Assembly: GCA_000752035.1 (NCBI GenBank)
Contig: CCFE01000018.1
Coordinates: 1-64,000 of the forward strand
Direction: 5' to 3'
Length of the DNA: 64,000 nt
From: Bacillus rubiinfantis
GTDB lineage: Bacteria > Bacillota > Bacilli > Bacillales > Cytobacillaceae
Below the pieces are notes generated by a model. The model saw only the letters and a program-made list of their open reading frames with translations. It ran no database searches and was not told the origin of the DNA. Within the stretch, counting starts at the first letter, position 1. Each line of letters opens with the position of its first letter. This document shows positions 1 through 8,015 of the stretch, in pieces. The translations under genes were made by a program, and so were the position numbers.

Positions 1-37
1 ACTCGTTCTTAAATGGAACTTCTTCTGTATTATCTAG

Positions 38-59
38 TTTTGAGGGAATGACCTCAAAA
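38..59 (+). other. Hairpin in the 23S-5S rRNA spacer
   Basis: A perfect 8-bp inverted repeat (TTTTGAGG / CCTCAAAA with a 6-nt loop) lies just ahead of the 5S gene. It is probably a processing stem of the rRNA precursor. The 23S gene itself lies before the window. Confidence 0.45.
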
Positions 60-68
60 AGTAAATAG

Positions 69-184
<116 letters not shown>

Positions 185-197
185 TATATAATAATAT

Positions 198-273
198 GGA
201 GGATTAGCTCAGCTGGGAGAGCATCTGCCTTACAAGCAGAGGGTCGGCGGTTCGATCCCGTCATCCTCCACCA
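198..273 (+). tRNA. tRNA-Val (TAC)
   Basis: Complete 76-nt cloverleaf with acceptor GGAGGAT/ATCCTCC and anticodon TAC. CCA is encoded. It is the first tRNA after 5S, as in the B. subtilis trnB array. Confidence 0.97.
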
Positions 274-290
274 TGAATTGTTATTATAAT

Positions 291-363
<73 letters not shown>

Positions 364-402
364 TGTTGTTCGACCATTTTTAATTGGCCGAAATAGTTGT
401 CC

Positions 403-478
403 GGGCCATTAGCTTAGTTGGTAGAGCATCTGACTCTTAATCAGAGGGTCGAAGGTTCGAATCCTTCATGGCCCACCA
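403..478 (+). tRNA. tRNA-Lys (CTT)
   Basis: Complete 76-nt cloverleaf with anticodon CTT and encoded CCA. It is nearly identical to the tRNA-Lys(TTT) gene that follows, from the D arm through the T arm. It therefore looks like a tandem duplicate whose anticodon changed. The B. subtilis trnB array has one Lys gene at this place. Confidence 0.96.
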
Positions 479-501
479 ATTAGATGTTAAAAAATAGTTT
501 T

Positions 502-577
502 GAGCCATTAGCTCAGTCGGTAGAGCATCTGACTTTTAATCAGAGGGTCGAAGGTTCGAGTCCTTCATGGCTCACCA
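502..577 (+). tRNA. tRNA-Lys (TTT)
   Basis: Complete cloverleaf with acceptor GAGCCAT/ATGGCTC, anticodon TTT and encoded CCA. Confidence 0.97.
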
Positions 578-587
578 TTTAAATAAT

Positions 588-669
588 GCGGGTGTGGCGG
601 AATTGGCAGACGCACCAGACTTAGGATCTGGCGCCGTAAGGCGTGGGGGTTCGACTCCCTTCACCCGCA
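588..669 (+). tRNA. tRNA-Leu (TAG)
   Basis: Class II tRNA with a long variable arm, acceptor GCGGGTG/CACCCGC and anticodon TAG. CCA is not encoded. Confidence 0.96.
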
Positions 670-679
670 TCATAAATTT

Positions 680-754
680 GCGGAAGTAGTTCAGTGGTAG
701 AACACCACCTTGCCAAGGTGGGGGTCGCGGGTTCGAATCCCGTCTTCCGCTCCA
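680..754 (+). tRNA. tRNA-Gly (GCC)
   Basis: Complete cloverleaf with acceptor GCGGAAG/CTTCCGC, anticodon GCC and encoded CCA. Confidence 0.97.
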
Positions 755-758
755 TATT

Positions 759-847
759 GCCGGGGTGGCGGAACTGGCAGACGCACAGGACTTAAAATCC
801 TGCGGTAGGTGACTACCGTACCGGTTCGATTCCGGTCCTCGGCACCA
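759..847 (+). tRNA. tRNA-Leu (TAA)
   Basis: Class II tRNA of 89 nt with a long variable arm, anticodon TAA and encoded CCA. Confidence 0.97.
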
Positions 848-855
848 TTAAATAT

Positions 856-932
<77 letters not shown>

Positions 933-948
933 TAGAAAATTACAAGCT

Positions 949-1025
949 CGGGAAATAGCTCAGCTTGGTAGAGCACTTGGTTTGGGACCAAGGGGTCGCA
1001 GGTTCGAATCCTGTTTTCCCGACCA
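949..1025 (+). tRNA. tRNA-Pro (TGG)
   Basis: Complete cloverleaf with acceptor CGGGAAA/TTTCCCG, anticodon TGG and encoded CCA. Confidence 0.97.
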
Positions 1026-1037
1026 TTATTATAATAT

Positions 1038-1110
1038 GGGGCCTTAGCTCAGCTGGGAGAGCGCCTGCTTTGCACGCAGGAGGTCAGCGGTTCGATCCCG
1101 CTAGGCTCCA
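1038..1110 (+). tRNA. tRNA-Ala (TGC)
   Basis: Complete cloverleaf with acceptor GGGGCCT/AGGCTCC and anticodon TGC. CCA is not encoded. Confidence 0.97.
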
Positions 1111-1132
1111 CTTTGATTTAAATATTATATTT

Positions 1133-1209
1133 GGCGGTGTAGCTCAGCTGGCTAGAGCGTACGGTTCATACCCGTAAGGTCGGGGGTTCGATCCCCTCCG
1201 CCGCTACCA
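1133..1209 (+). tRNA. Elongator tRNA-Met (CAT)
   Basis: Complete cloverleaf with anticodon CAT and encoded CCA. Its acceptor GGCGGTG matches the B. subtilis elongator tRNA-Met, and its place after Ala agrees with trnB order. It is separable from the Ile2 and fMet genes that also carry CAT. Confidence 0.92.
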
Positions 1210-1217
1210 ATTTTAAA

Positions 1218-1294
1218 GGACCTTTAGCTCAGCTGGTTAGAGCAGACGGCTCATAACCGTCCGGTCGTAGGTTCGAGTCCTACAAGGTCCACCA
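1218..1294 (+). tRNA. tRNA-Ile2 (CAT, lysidine type)
   Basis: Complete cloverleaf with anticodon CAT and encoded CCA. The GGACCTT acceptor, the CTCATAA anticodon loop and the position between Met and Ser match the minor B. subtilis isoleucine tRNA, whose C34 is converted to lysidine by TilS to read ATA. The isotype rests on sequence likeness and position. Confidence 0.85.
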
Positions 1295-1314
1295 TTAATT
1301 TTTATATTGTTTAT

Positions 1315-1407
1315 GGAGGAATACCCAAGTCTGGCTGAAGGGATCGGTCTTGAAAACCGACAGGCGGGTTAAACCGCGCGGGGGTTCGAATCCCTCTTCC
1401 TCCGCCA
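1315..1407 (+). tRNA. tRNA-Ser (TGA)
   Basis: Class II tRNA of 93 nt with acceptor GGAGGAA/TTCCTCC, anticodon TGA, long variable arm and encoded CCA. Confidence 0.97.
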
Positions 1408-1422
1408 TAAATATTTTATAGG

Positions 1423-1558
1423 TTCTATTATCGCGGGGTGGAGCAACGAGCGTTGCTTCTATGAATAATCTGCGAGTTGTACCCATCAAGCTGCTACTTG
1501 AATTAGCTTTCTGAGATGGGGACAGTCAGTGTCTAAAGGCATGGATGAAATCAATATT
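1423..1558 (+). repeat. Chimeric unit A: tRNA-fMet 5' piece plus insert
   Basis: The first 23 nt (1423-1445) are identical to 1559-1581 and to 1697-1719. They comprise 9 nt of upstream sequence and the first 14 nt of tRNA-fMet, ending in GAGCA. The following 113 nt are not tRNA-fMet. They contain a short hairpin (AGCAAC/GTTGCT), the block GCTTCTATGAATAATC, a longer hairpin closed by CCCATC/GATGGG, and near the end a stretch (about 1535-1553) faintly like the fMet T arm. The 3' acceptor strand is missing, so a working tRNA is not expected. Function unknown. Confidence 0.75.
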
Positions 1559-1696
1559 TTCTATTATCGCGGGGTGGAGCACGTTCGAATACGCTTCTTC
1601 GAATAATCCACAGCGCACCGATTGAATCGCTTCTTGAATTATCATTCTAAAATCGGGGCGGTCAGAAATAAGGTGCAGGGGTCCAAACTTTATTTA
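1559..1696 (+). repeat. Chimeric unit B: tRNA-fMet 5' piece plus insert
   Basis: This is a second tandem unit with the same 23-nt lead as unit A. Its 115-nt insert is clearly related to that of A: GCTTCTTCGAATAATC, then a hairpin closed by CCGATT/AATCGG at the place of CCCATC/GATGGG in A, then GGGGCGGTCAG versus GGGGACAGTCAG. Positions 1670-1688 (AAGGTGCAGGGGTCCAAAC) resemble the fMet T arm. The intact fMet gene follows directly. Confidence 0.75.
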
Positions 1697-1705
1697 TTCT
1701 ATTAT

Positions 1706-1779
<74 letters not shown>

Positions 1780-1782
1780 TAC

Positions 1783-1859
1783 GGTCTGGTAGTTCAGCTG
1801 GTTAGAATGCCTGCCTGTCACGCAGGAGGTCGCGGGTTCGAGTCCCGTCCAGACCGCCA
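1783..1859 (+). tRNA. tRNA-Asp (GTC)
   Basis: Complete cloverleaf with acceptor GGTCTGG/CCAGACC, anticodon GTC and encoded CCA. It begins only 3 nt after fMet. Confidence 0.97.
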
Positions 1860-1862
1860 CTA

Positions 1863-2000
1863 AATATGGCTCAGTAGCTCAGTCGGTAGAGCAGATTGCT
1901 TACCTCACTGAAAAAGCTTCTACGGCAATCTGCGAGAAAGAACGGAAGTTCTTTTGAGCAAAGGACTTAACGTAAACTTTATCTGTAGGGTACCAAACAT
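1863..2000 (+). repeat. Chimeric unit C: tRNA-Phe 5' part plus insert
   Basis: Positions 1863-1893 are identical to 2001-2031, giving 5 nt of upstream sequence plus the first 26 nt of tRNA-Phe through the D arm, ending in GAGCA. Next comes a 62-nt insert (1894-1955) with a 9-bp hairpin (GCAGATTGC/GCAATCTGC), the block GCTTCTACGGCAATCTGCGA shared with unit A, and a second hairpin (AAAGAAC/GTTCTTT). Then 12 nt of tRNA-Phe return at 1956-1967 (GAGCAAAGGACT). GAGCA thus flanks the insert on both sides like a target-site duplication. The rest is diverged. Function unknown. Confidence 0.75.
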
Positions 2001-2005
2001 AATAT

Positions 2006-2081
2006 GGCTCAGTAGCTCAGTCGGTAGAGCAAAGGACTGAAAATCCTTGTGTCGGCGGTTCGATTCCGTCCTGAGCCACCA
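2006..2081 (+). tRNA. tRNA-Phe (GAA)
   Basis: Complete cloverleaf with acceptor GGCTCAG/CTGAGCC, anticodon GAA and encoded CCA. The intact gene follows chimeric unit C. Confidence 0.97.
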
Positions 2082-2097
2082 CTATTTTAAAAAATAT

Positions 2098-2174
2098 GGC
2101 GGTTGTGGCGAAGTGGTTAACGCACCAGATTGTGGCTCTGGCACTCGAGGGTTCGATTCCCTCCAGTCGCCCCA
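2098..2174 (+). tRNA. tRNA-His (GTG)
   Basis: Complete cloverleaf with anticodon GTG, an encoded extra G at position -1 opposite C73 (the histidine hallmark) and encoded CCA. Confidence 0.97.
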
Positions 2175-2192
2175 TCCCAATATAAGATAAAC

Positions 2193-2266
2193 GCGGGTGT
2201 AGTTTAGTGGTAAAACTACAGCCTTCCAAGCTGTTGTCGTGGGTTCGATTCCCATCACCCGCTCCA
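2193..2266 (+). tRNA. tRNA-Gly (TCC)
   Basis: Complete 74-nt cloverleaf with acceptor GCGGGTG/CACCCGC, anticodon TCC and encoded CCA. Confidence 0.97.
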
Positions 2267-2270
2267 TTAT

Positions 2271-2344
<74 letters not shown>

Positions 2345-2359
2345 TTATTTTTTTATTAT

Positions 2360-2434
2360 TCCGCAGTAGCTCAGTGGTAGAGCTATCGGCTGTTAACCGA
2401 TCGGTCGTAGGTTCGAATCCTACCTGCGGAGCCA
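2360..2434 (+). tRNA. tRNA-Asn (GTT)
   Basis: Complete cloverleaf with acceptor TCCGCAG/CTGCGGA, anticodon GTT and encoded CCA. Confidence 0.97.
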
Positions 2435-2437
2435 TAT

Positions 2438-2525
2438 GGAGAAGTACTCAAGTGGCTGAAGAGGCGCCCCTGCTAAGGGTGTAGGTCGGGTAACCGGCGC
2501 GAGGGTTCAAATCCCTCCTTCTCCG
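2438..2525 (+). tRNA. tRNA-Ser (GCT)
   Basis: Class II tRNA with acceptor GGAGAAG/CTTCTCC, anticodon GCT and a long variable arm. CCA is not encoded. Confidence 0.97.
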
Positions 2526-2533
2526 TTTATAAT

Positions 2534-2605
2534 GGCCCCTTGGTCAAGCGGTTAAGACACCGCCCTTTCACGGCGGTAACACGGGTTCGAATCCCGTAGG
2601 GGTCA
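2534..2605 (+). tRNA. tRNA-Glu (TTC)
   Basis: Complete cloverleaf with acceptor GGCCCCT/AGGGGTC and anticodon TTC. CCA is not encoded. It is the last gene of the array, as in trnB. Confidence 0.97.
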
Positions 2606-2610
2606 TACTC

Positions 2611-2646
2611 AAAATCCTGGTAACAATTTGTTATCAGGATTTTTGC
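2611..2646 (+). terminator. Terminator of the rRNA-tRNA operon
   Basis: A 12-bp stem (AATCCTGGTAAC / GTTATCAGGATT, one G-U pair) is followed by TTTTT directly after the last tRNA. Confidence 0.85.
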
Positions 2647-2671
2647 ATTTTATTCACTATTTTTCTCTATA

Positions 2672-2722
2672 ATAAAGTGAAACTTCCATCAGTGGGGGTT
2701 TTACTGCCCCCGTTAAGGCGAG
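2672..2722 (-). repeat. Intergenic hairpin repeat, copy 1
   Basis: This is one of three copies in the window of a ~50-bp element (others at 12604 and 27008). Read on the minus strand, it has CGCCTTAAC, a GC-rich hairpin (GGGGG/CCCCC) and the conserved tail ACTGATGGAAGTTTCACTTT. It sits between two terminators. Function unknown. Confidence 0.7.
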
Positions 2723-2724
2723 AC

Positions 2725-2757
2725 AAAAAGCTTCTGCAGATTAGCAGAAGCTTTTTA
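2725..2757 (-). terminator. Terminator of menA
   Basis: The stem AAAAAGCTTCTGC / GCAGAAGCTTTTT with a 6-nt loop lies 12 nt past the menA stop. T-runs on both strands make it usable in both directions. Confidence 0.85.
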
Positions 2758-2768
2758 TATACCACCCT

Positions 2769-3704
2769 TTAAAAGTAATGACCAACAAATATCCCTACGG
2801 CAAATAATAGGCCGAAGAATGTATTTGTTTGTGCTGTTGCTTTCATAGCAGGAGCCATTTGAATGGGCAGGCTGCCTTTTTTGAAACCTTTAATAGCCTT
2901 AATTGGCTTAATGGTACTGAGGATGACTAAGGCTGTCCAAATTGGTGCTGCTCCACTAATAATAAGTCCTAAAACCCATAGATATGAAAAGATGAACATC
3001 ATCGCCAACAAGGTTACTGCCCTATTTTTTCCTAATAAAACGGCTACAGTTTTCCGGCCATTTTCTTTATCACCATCAAGGTCGCGGATATTGTTTGATA
3101 AGTTTATCGCGCTGATTAAAATAAAGATTGGAATAGAAAACAGTACGCTTCCAGTAGTAACTGATCCGGTTTGGATATAAAATGTAATTAAAATAATGAA
3201 CATCCCCATGAAAAGTCCGGAAAGTACTTCACCAAACGGCGTATAGGAAATTGGCATTGGTCCCCCCGTATATAAATAACCAACAGCCATACAAATCAGT
3301 CCAACTAAAGCTAGATACCAACTGCTGTTGATACAAATATATACTCCAAGCAAAAGTGCAATACAATAAAAGCTTAGTGCCAGCCGCAATACTGTTTTAG
3401 GTTTAATACCATCACGTACTATTGTACCGCCAATCCCAACAGAATGCTCGCTATCAAGACCGCGTTTAAAATCGTAATATTCATTAAACATATTGGTTGC
3501 AGCCTGGATTAACAGACTGGCGATCAACATCGCCAAAAAGAGACCTGAATGTATTTTCCCCTCTTTAAGTGCAAGAGCTGTCCCGAGCAATACGGGAACA
3601 AATGCAGCTGTCAAAGTATGAGGCCGAGTCATCTGCCACCAAACCTGAAATCCTTTGTTTGAATCAGGCACTGGTTTTGAACCTTGCTGCAAGTTTGACT
3701 GCAT
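2769..3704 (-). CDS. menA: 1,4-dihydroxy-2-naphthoate polyprenyltransferase
   Basis: This is the UbiA-family membrane prenyltransferase that joins a polyprenyl chain to 1,4-dihydroxy-2-naphthoate, giving demethylmenaquinone. The 311-residue protein is mostly hydrophobic. It carries the two aspartate-rich substrate motifs of the family: N71-MFNEYYDFKRGLD and N205-IRDLDGD near residue 208. The ATG start follows a GGGGGGAG ribosome binding site. It lies divergent from menF, so the whole later pathway is together here, whereas B. subtilis keeps menA elsewhere. Confidence 0.95.
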   Translation of the reverse strand: MQSNLQQGSKPVPDSNKGFQVWWQMTRPHTLTAAFVPVLLGTALALKEGKIHSGLFLAMLIASLLIQAATNMFNEYYDFKRGLDSEHSVGIGGTIVRDGIKPKTVLRLALSFYCIALLLGVYICINSSWYLALVGLICMAVGYLYTGGPMPISYTPFGEVLSGLFMGMFIILITFYIQTGSVTTGSVLFSIPIFILISAINLSNNIRDLDGDKENGRKTVAVLLGKNRAVTLLAMMFIFSYLWVLGLIISGAAPIWTALVILSTIKPIKAIKGFKKGSLPIQMAPAMKATAQTNTFFGLLFAVGIFVGHYF

Positions 3705-4035
3705 CTTGTTCTCCCCCCATTATATATTTTTTTAAGGAACTGCTTGGTTTTATTTTATTTCAACCATAAGTGTAGGGAAATTAGGTAACCCTGTCAATTA
3801 AATATTACTTTCAAAACTAGAAGAACCTGCCTTTTACTGATTATGAATTGCTATCGCGGGAATAATAGCAAAAAAGCCGATTTTAACCCATTATTTTAAA
3901 TTTAGCTTATAATAGGATTGTATTGGTATAAGTAGTGACAAGCGTTGTCGACTTCTTTACAATGAGAGTAGTACCTAATAGTGCTTAATTGGATGGATAA
4001 CAGTTCTTGCGGCTGTTTTTTGGGGGGATATTTCT
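3705..4035 (+). promoter_or_regulatory. menA/menF divergent region with menF promoter
   Basis: A good sigma-A promoter for menF is at 3935-3963 (GTGACA, 17-nt spacer, TACAAT). The resulting leader of about 65 nt carries a small hairpin at 3999-4021 (AACAG/CTGTT plus two G-U pairs) followed by Ts, immediately before the GGGGGG ribosome binding site. No gene is seen in this 331-bp gap. Confidence 0.55.
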
Positions 4036-5436
4036 TTGGTTACCATTCAGGAAACAGAATTAAAAGAAAGGGGCTTAGAGGCAGTTCGATATGCTAGAGA
4101 GCTGGGACGCCCTATATTATTAAGTGAAGTATATAAAATGGATTACTTAAATCCTTTAACATTTTATCATGTCGGAAAAGCAAACTTTTTAGGAGAACGC
4201 TTTTTTTGGAAGGATCCCAAGGATGAAATCTTCCTTGTTGGTTTAGGAATATCTAGACAAATTCAGTCGGATCAGGCTTCTGACCGCTTTTTTCATGTTG
4301 AAAAAGAATGGAAGACATTTTTAGAGGATTGTATCATTTTTAATTCTTACTCAAAAATAGGGACAGGGCCGATTATTTTTGGTGGTTTTTCCTTTGACCC
4401 GTATAAAGAGAAAACGGAACTCTGGTCTAAATATCCCGATTCTCTGTTTTATGTACCCAAATATATGTTGACGGTTATTGATGATGAGACATATTTAACA
4501 ACAAATATTATTTGTACAGAACATGATGATGAGTACCTTTTTGAGAAAATTAATGAGGAAAGAAATAAATTATTGATATCAGGATCAGTGCAATCCAAGT
4601 CTGCTCAAGTAATAGAAAAAATAGAAAAGGGAGCAGACAGCTGGAAAAAATCAGTTGATAGCGTGGCAAATGAGTTGAAACAGTCAGAGGGGCCATTGAA
4701 AAAAGTAGTTTTAGCTCGTGAATTGCGGCTTACATTTAACAAACCGTTAACACCTGAGAAGGTGATTGGAAGTTTATTTGAACAACAGCATGAAAGTTAT
4801 TTATTTGCGTTTGAATCTAATGGAGACTGTTTTCTCGGTGCCACTCCTGAAAGGCTTGTTAAAAAACAAGGAGACGAGATTTTTTCTACCTGTCTTGCTG
4901 GTTCTATTTCCAGAGGGAGTACACCAGAAGAAGATAAGTATTTGGGCGATGTATTATTACATGATCAGAAAAATTTACGTGAACATCAATATGTAGTGGA
5001 CATGATTAAGAATGCGTTGGAGGAATCATGTGACAAGGTGATCCTTCCTGACAAGCCAACCCTAATGAAAATTAGAGACATTCAGCATCTTTATACACCA
5101 GTTATTGGAAAGTCACGAAGAGATACATCTTTGCTGCGCTTAGTCGAAAAGCTTCATCCAACACCTGCCCTTGGCGGTCTTCCTAAACAGGAGGCGGTTG
5201 AAAAGATTAGACAAGTCGAAGAGCTGGATCGCGGCTTTTATGCTGGTCCGCTGGGGTGGTTGGATTATCGCGGAAACGGGGAATTTGCCGTTGCTATCCG
5301 TTCAGGCCTGTTGCAGGGAAAAGAAGCTTCATTATTTGCGGGTTGTGGAGTAGTGGCGGATTCTGAAGCAGAAAGTGAATATTTAGAAACAGGCTTAAAA
5401 TTTAGACCAATGCTTAGAGCCCTTGGGGGAGAATAA
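4036..5436 (+). CDS. menF: Isochorismate synthase MenF
   Basis: MenF isomerises chorismate to isochorismate, the first step of menaquinone synthesis. The 466-residue protein has the chorismate-binding fold in its C-terminal half: KVVLAR at 223-228, GATPERL at 268-274, HPTPALGG at 374-381 and a closing AGCGVV-ADSEAESEYLET segment. The start is TTG, 8 nt after GGGGGG. It opens the menFDHB run and overlaps nothing upstream. The closely related anthranilate synthase family is less likely given the menD neighbour. Confidence 0.95.
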   Translation: MVTIQETELKERGLEAVRYARELGRPILLSEVYKMDYLNPLTFYHVGKANFLGERFFWKDPKDEIFLVGLGISRQIQSDQASDRFFHVEKEWKTFLEDCIIFNSYSKIGTGPIIFGGFSFDPYKEKTELWSKYPDSLFYVPKYMLTVIDDETYLTTNIICTEHDDEYLFEKINEERNKLLISGSVQSKSAQVIEKIEKGADSWKKSVDSVANELKQSEGPLKKVVLARELRLTFNKPLTPEKVIGSLFEQQHESYLFAFESNGDCFLGATPERLVKKQGDEIFSTCLAGSISRGSTPEEDKYLGDVLLHDQKNLREHQYVVDMIKNALEESCDKVILPDKPTLMKIRDIQHLYTPVIGKSRRDTSLLRLVEKLHPTPALGGLPKQEAVEKIRQVEELDRGFYAGPLGWLDYRGNGEFAVAIRSGLLQGKEASLFAGCGVVADSEAESEYLETGLKFRPMLRALGGE

Positions 5437-5437
5437 T

Positions 5438-7189
5438 ATGAGTCATCAAGAATCATTAACAGTATATCTTGCTGCCTTTGTGGCAGAACTAGTTCATTCA
5501 GGCATTACCGATGTTGTTGTCAGTCCTGGATCGAGGTCAACACCAATCGCTTTGGTGTTGGCGGAGCATCCGAAATTAAACGTCCATATTCATGTGGACG
5601 AGCGCTCGGCCGCCTTTTTTGCGCTGGGGATTGCCAAGATGACAAACAGGCCGACTGCGATTCTTTGTACATCCGGTACAGCAGCAGCCAATTATTTTCC
5701 GGCGATCGTTGAAGCCCATTATGCCAGAGTACCATTGCTCGTATTAACGGCTGATAGACCACATGAACTGCGTGAAATTGGTGCACCTCAGGCAATTGAC
5801 CAAATTCATCTGTATGGCCATCATGTTAAATGGTTTGCAGAGATGGCACCTCCAGAAAATAGTGCAGAAATGATTCGCTACGCCCGAACTGTGTGTTCTC
5901 GGGCGGCAGCTATTGCTAAAAAGGCCCCTGCAGGCCCTGTACATTTGAATTTTCCGCTTCGTGAGCCGCTTATCCCACGACTTGATGAACAACTCTTTCA
6001 TCTAGCTGAGCGTTCTGAAGGATATGTTAAGGTTCATTCTGGGGAGTTAATCATTCAAGATGAGAATTTCGCCTATATTGCTGAAAAGCTAAAGGGAAAA
6101 GAGCGGGGTATGATCGTATGCGGAAATATTGGCGATGAAAAATTTGCTGAGGCAGTTACTCGGCTAGGAGCAGTTCTTAAGTATCCGATACTAGCCGATC
6201 CTTTATCACAGTTAAGAAGTGGGAACCATAATCTTGAACAAATTATTGATACATACGATACATTTTTAAGAAATGAAGAGGCGAAAACGTATTTAAAGCC
6301 TGATGTAATCCTTCGTTTTGGTGCGATGCCAGTTTCAAAGGCATTAACAATCTTTATTAAAGAGAATCCGACAGCTGATCAATTTGTGATTGATGGCGGC
6401 GGCGGTTGGAGAGATCCCGCTGTGTTATCTACCGATATGATTTTCTGTCACGAAACAGTGTTTTGCGAAAAGCTGTTATCCCAAATAGAAGAAATCAATT
6501 CGACACAATACCTAGAAAAATGGCAGCAGCTTAATTTACTGACAAAAGAAGGTATGACAAAGGTAGAAGATTTTTCAAATCTAAGTGAAGGCAAGCTGTT
6601 TTATCAATTAGCTGAAATCCTGCCTGAAAATGCAGCACTGTTCGTGGGAAATAGTATGCCGATTCGTGATTTAGATAGTTTTTTCCTCAATAATAATAAA
6701 AATATCAAGATAATTGCTAATCGTGGTGCCAATGGAATTGATGGGACTGTTTCTACTGCCATAGGTGCAGCTCTCTATTCACAGCCGCTTTATCTAGTGT
6801 TAGGAGATTTAACCTTCTTTCATGATTTAAATGGCTTGCTCGCGGCGAAAAAATTTAATATCAATATCAATATTATTCTTATCAACAATAACGGTGGCGG
6901 CATCTTTTCATTTCTGCCGCAATCAGAGCATCCGAAACATTTCGAATTACTGTTTGGCACACCGTTAGATATTGAGTTCGAACATGCTGTGCGGATGTTT
7001 AATGGCTATTTTACAAAGATTACTGATTGGGATCACCTCAGAACTGAATTGAAAAAATCACAAAAGATTAGTGGCATAAAAGTTTATGAAGTAGTGACAA
7101 AGAGGAACCAAAATCGTGATGAGCATCGTGATTTTTGGCAGACTGTTTCCCAGGAAATAGCGAATTTTGTCAAGGGTGAGAATGAATGA
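5438..7189 (+). CDS. menD: SEPHCHC synthase MenD
   Basis: MenD is a thiamine-diphosphate enzyme that adds the succinic semialdehyde unit from 2-oxoglutarate to isochorismate. The 583-residue protein shows the N-terminal pyrimidine-domain glutamate (DERSAAFFALG, E55), the TSGTAAANYFP segment, and the C-terminal thiamine-diphosphate motif starting GDLTFFHDLNGL and ending in NNNGG. The ATG at 5438 is chosen because GGGGGAGA lies 5-12 nt ahead. An upstream TTG at 5423 would put this site inside the gene. It starts 1 nt after the menF stop. Confidence 0.95.
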   Translation: MSHQESLTVYLAAFVAELVHSGITDVVVSPGSRSTPIALVLAEHPKLNVHIHVDERSAAFFALGIAKMTNRPTAILCTSGTAAANYFPAIVEAHYARVPLLVLTADRPHELREIGAPQAIDQIHLYGHHVKWFAEMAPPENSAEMIRYARTVCSRAAAIAKKAPAGPVHLNFPLREPLIPRLDEQLFHLAERSEGYVKVHSGELIIQDENFAYIAEKLKGKERGMIVCGNIGDEKFAEAVTRLGAVLKYPILADPLSQLRSGNHNLEQIIDTYDTFLRNEEAKTYLKPDVILRFGAMPVSKALTIFIKENPTADQFVIDGGGGWRDPAVLSTDMIFCHETVFCEKLLSQIEEINSTQYLEKWQQLNLLTKEGMTKVEDFSNLSEGKLFYQLAEILPENAALFVGNSMPIRDLDSFFLNNNKNIKIIANRGANGIDGTVSTAIGAALYSQPLYLVLGDLTFFHDLNGLLAAKKFNININIILINNNGGGIFSFLPQSEHPKHFELLFGTPLDIEFEHAVRMFNGYFTKITDWDHLRTELKKSQKISGIKVYEVVTKRNQNRDEHRDFWQTVSQEIANFVKGENE

Positions 7190-8001
7190 TGATGGTGAAC
7201 GGAGTCCGCTATCACATTGAGCAATGCGGTAATGGCTTTCCGGCCCTTCTATTACATGGTTTTACTGGGGATTTTACAACTTGGGCCCCGTTTTGTGAGC
7301 AATGGGGGAGGCATTCCAAACTTATTGTGCCCGATATTATTGGTCATGGAAAAACAGAAGCGCCTGAGGACGTTCATCGTTATTCAATTGAGGCCGCTGC
7401 AGTAGATTTAAAATATTTAATCGATTTTTTGGGTATTGAGAAGGTTGATTTGGTAGGATATTCAATGGGAGGCAGGCTGGCGCTTACCTTTGCAATTCTT
7501 TACCCTGAGCGGGTTAGCAGCTTAATCTTAGAAAGTTCCTCACCTGGGTTGCAATCGAAGGATGCTCGTGAGCAGCGGCGAATAAGTGACCGAAAACTCG
7601 CAGATTTTATTAGAGAACAAGGGATAGAGTCCTTTGTTGATTATTGGGAAGAGATTCCGTTATTTACGACAATGAAGCGACTGCCGCTAGAGATTAGGGA
7701 AACTATTCGTCAGCAGCGGCTAAGGAACAATCCGACTGGTTTGGTCAATAGTTTATTAGGAATGGGTACAGGCTCTCAGCCGTCTTGGTGGGATGAGCTT
7801 ACGAAATTAACGTGTGAAGTCCTATTAATAACGGGTAAGGAAGACGAGAAGTTTTCCGCTATTGCTGCAAAGATGATGAAAAGCCTGAAACATGGAAACT
7901 GGATTGAAGTTGCAAATGTTGGTCATGCAATTCATGTGGAAGATAGTGAAAAATTTGGTACAATAATAAGTGACTTTTTGTGTCGAAATAAACAAAATTA
8001 A
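7186..8001 (+). CDS. menH: SHCHC synthase MenH (alpha/beta hydrolase)
   Basis: MenH removes pyruvate from the MenD product to give 2-succinyl-6-hydroxy-2,4-cyclohexadiene-1-carboxylate. The 271-residue alpha/beta hydrolase has LLLHGFTGDF near 22-30 (oxyanion region), nucleophile S93 in GYSMGG, and likely D220 and H247 completing the triad. It overlaps menD by 4 nt (ATGA), implying translational coupling. Three ATG codons in a row make the exact start uncertain by 1-2 residues. Confidence 0.92.
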   Translation: MMMVNGVRYHIEQCGNGFPALLLHGFTGDFTTWAPFCEQWGRHSKLIVPDIIGHGKTEAPEDVHRYSIEAAAVDLKYLIDFLGIEKVDLVGYSMGGRLALTFAILYPERVSSLILESSSPGLQSKDAREQRRISDRKLADFIREQGIESFVDYWEEIPLFTTMKRLPLEIRETIRQQRLRNNPTGLVNSLLGMGTGSQPSWWDELTKLTCEVLLITGKEDEKFSAIAAKMMKSLKHGNWIEVANVGHAIHVEDSEKFGTIISDFLCRNKQN

Positions 8002-8015
8002 GGGGGTTGTTTTTA

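Noticed and set aside
1981..2000. T-box-like GGTACC in chimeric unit C
   Set aside because: It lacks the TGGTACCGCG core, stem I features and a terminator; a true T-box is at 30120-30386.
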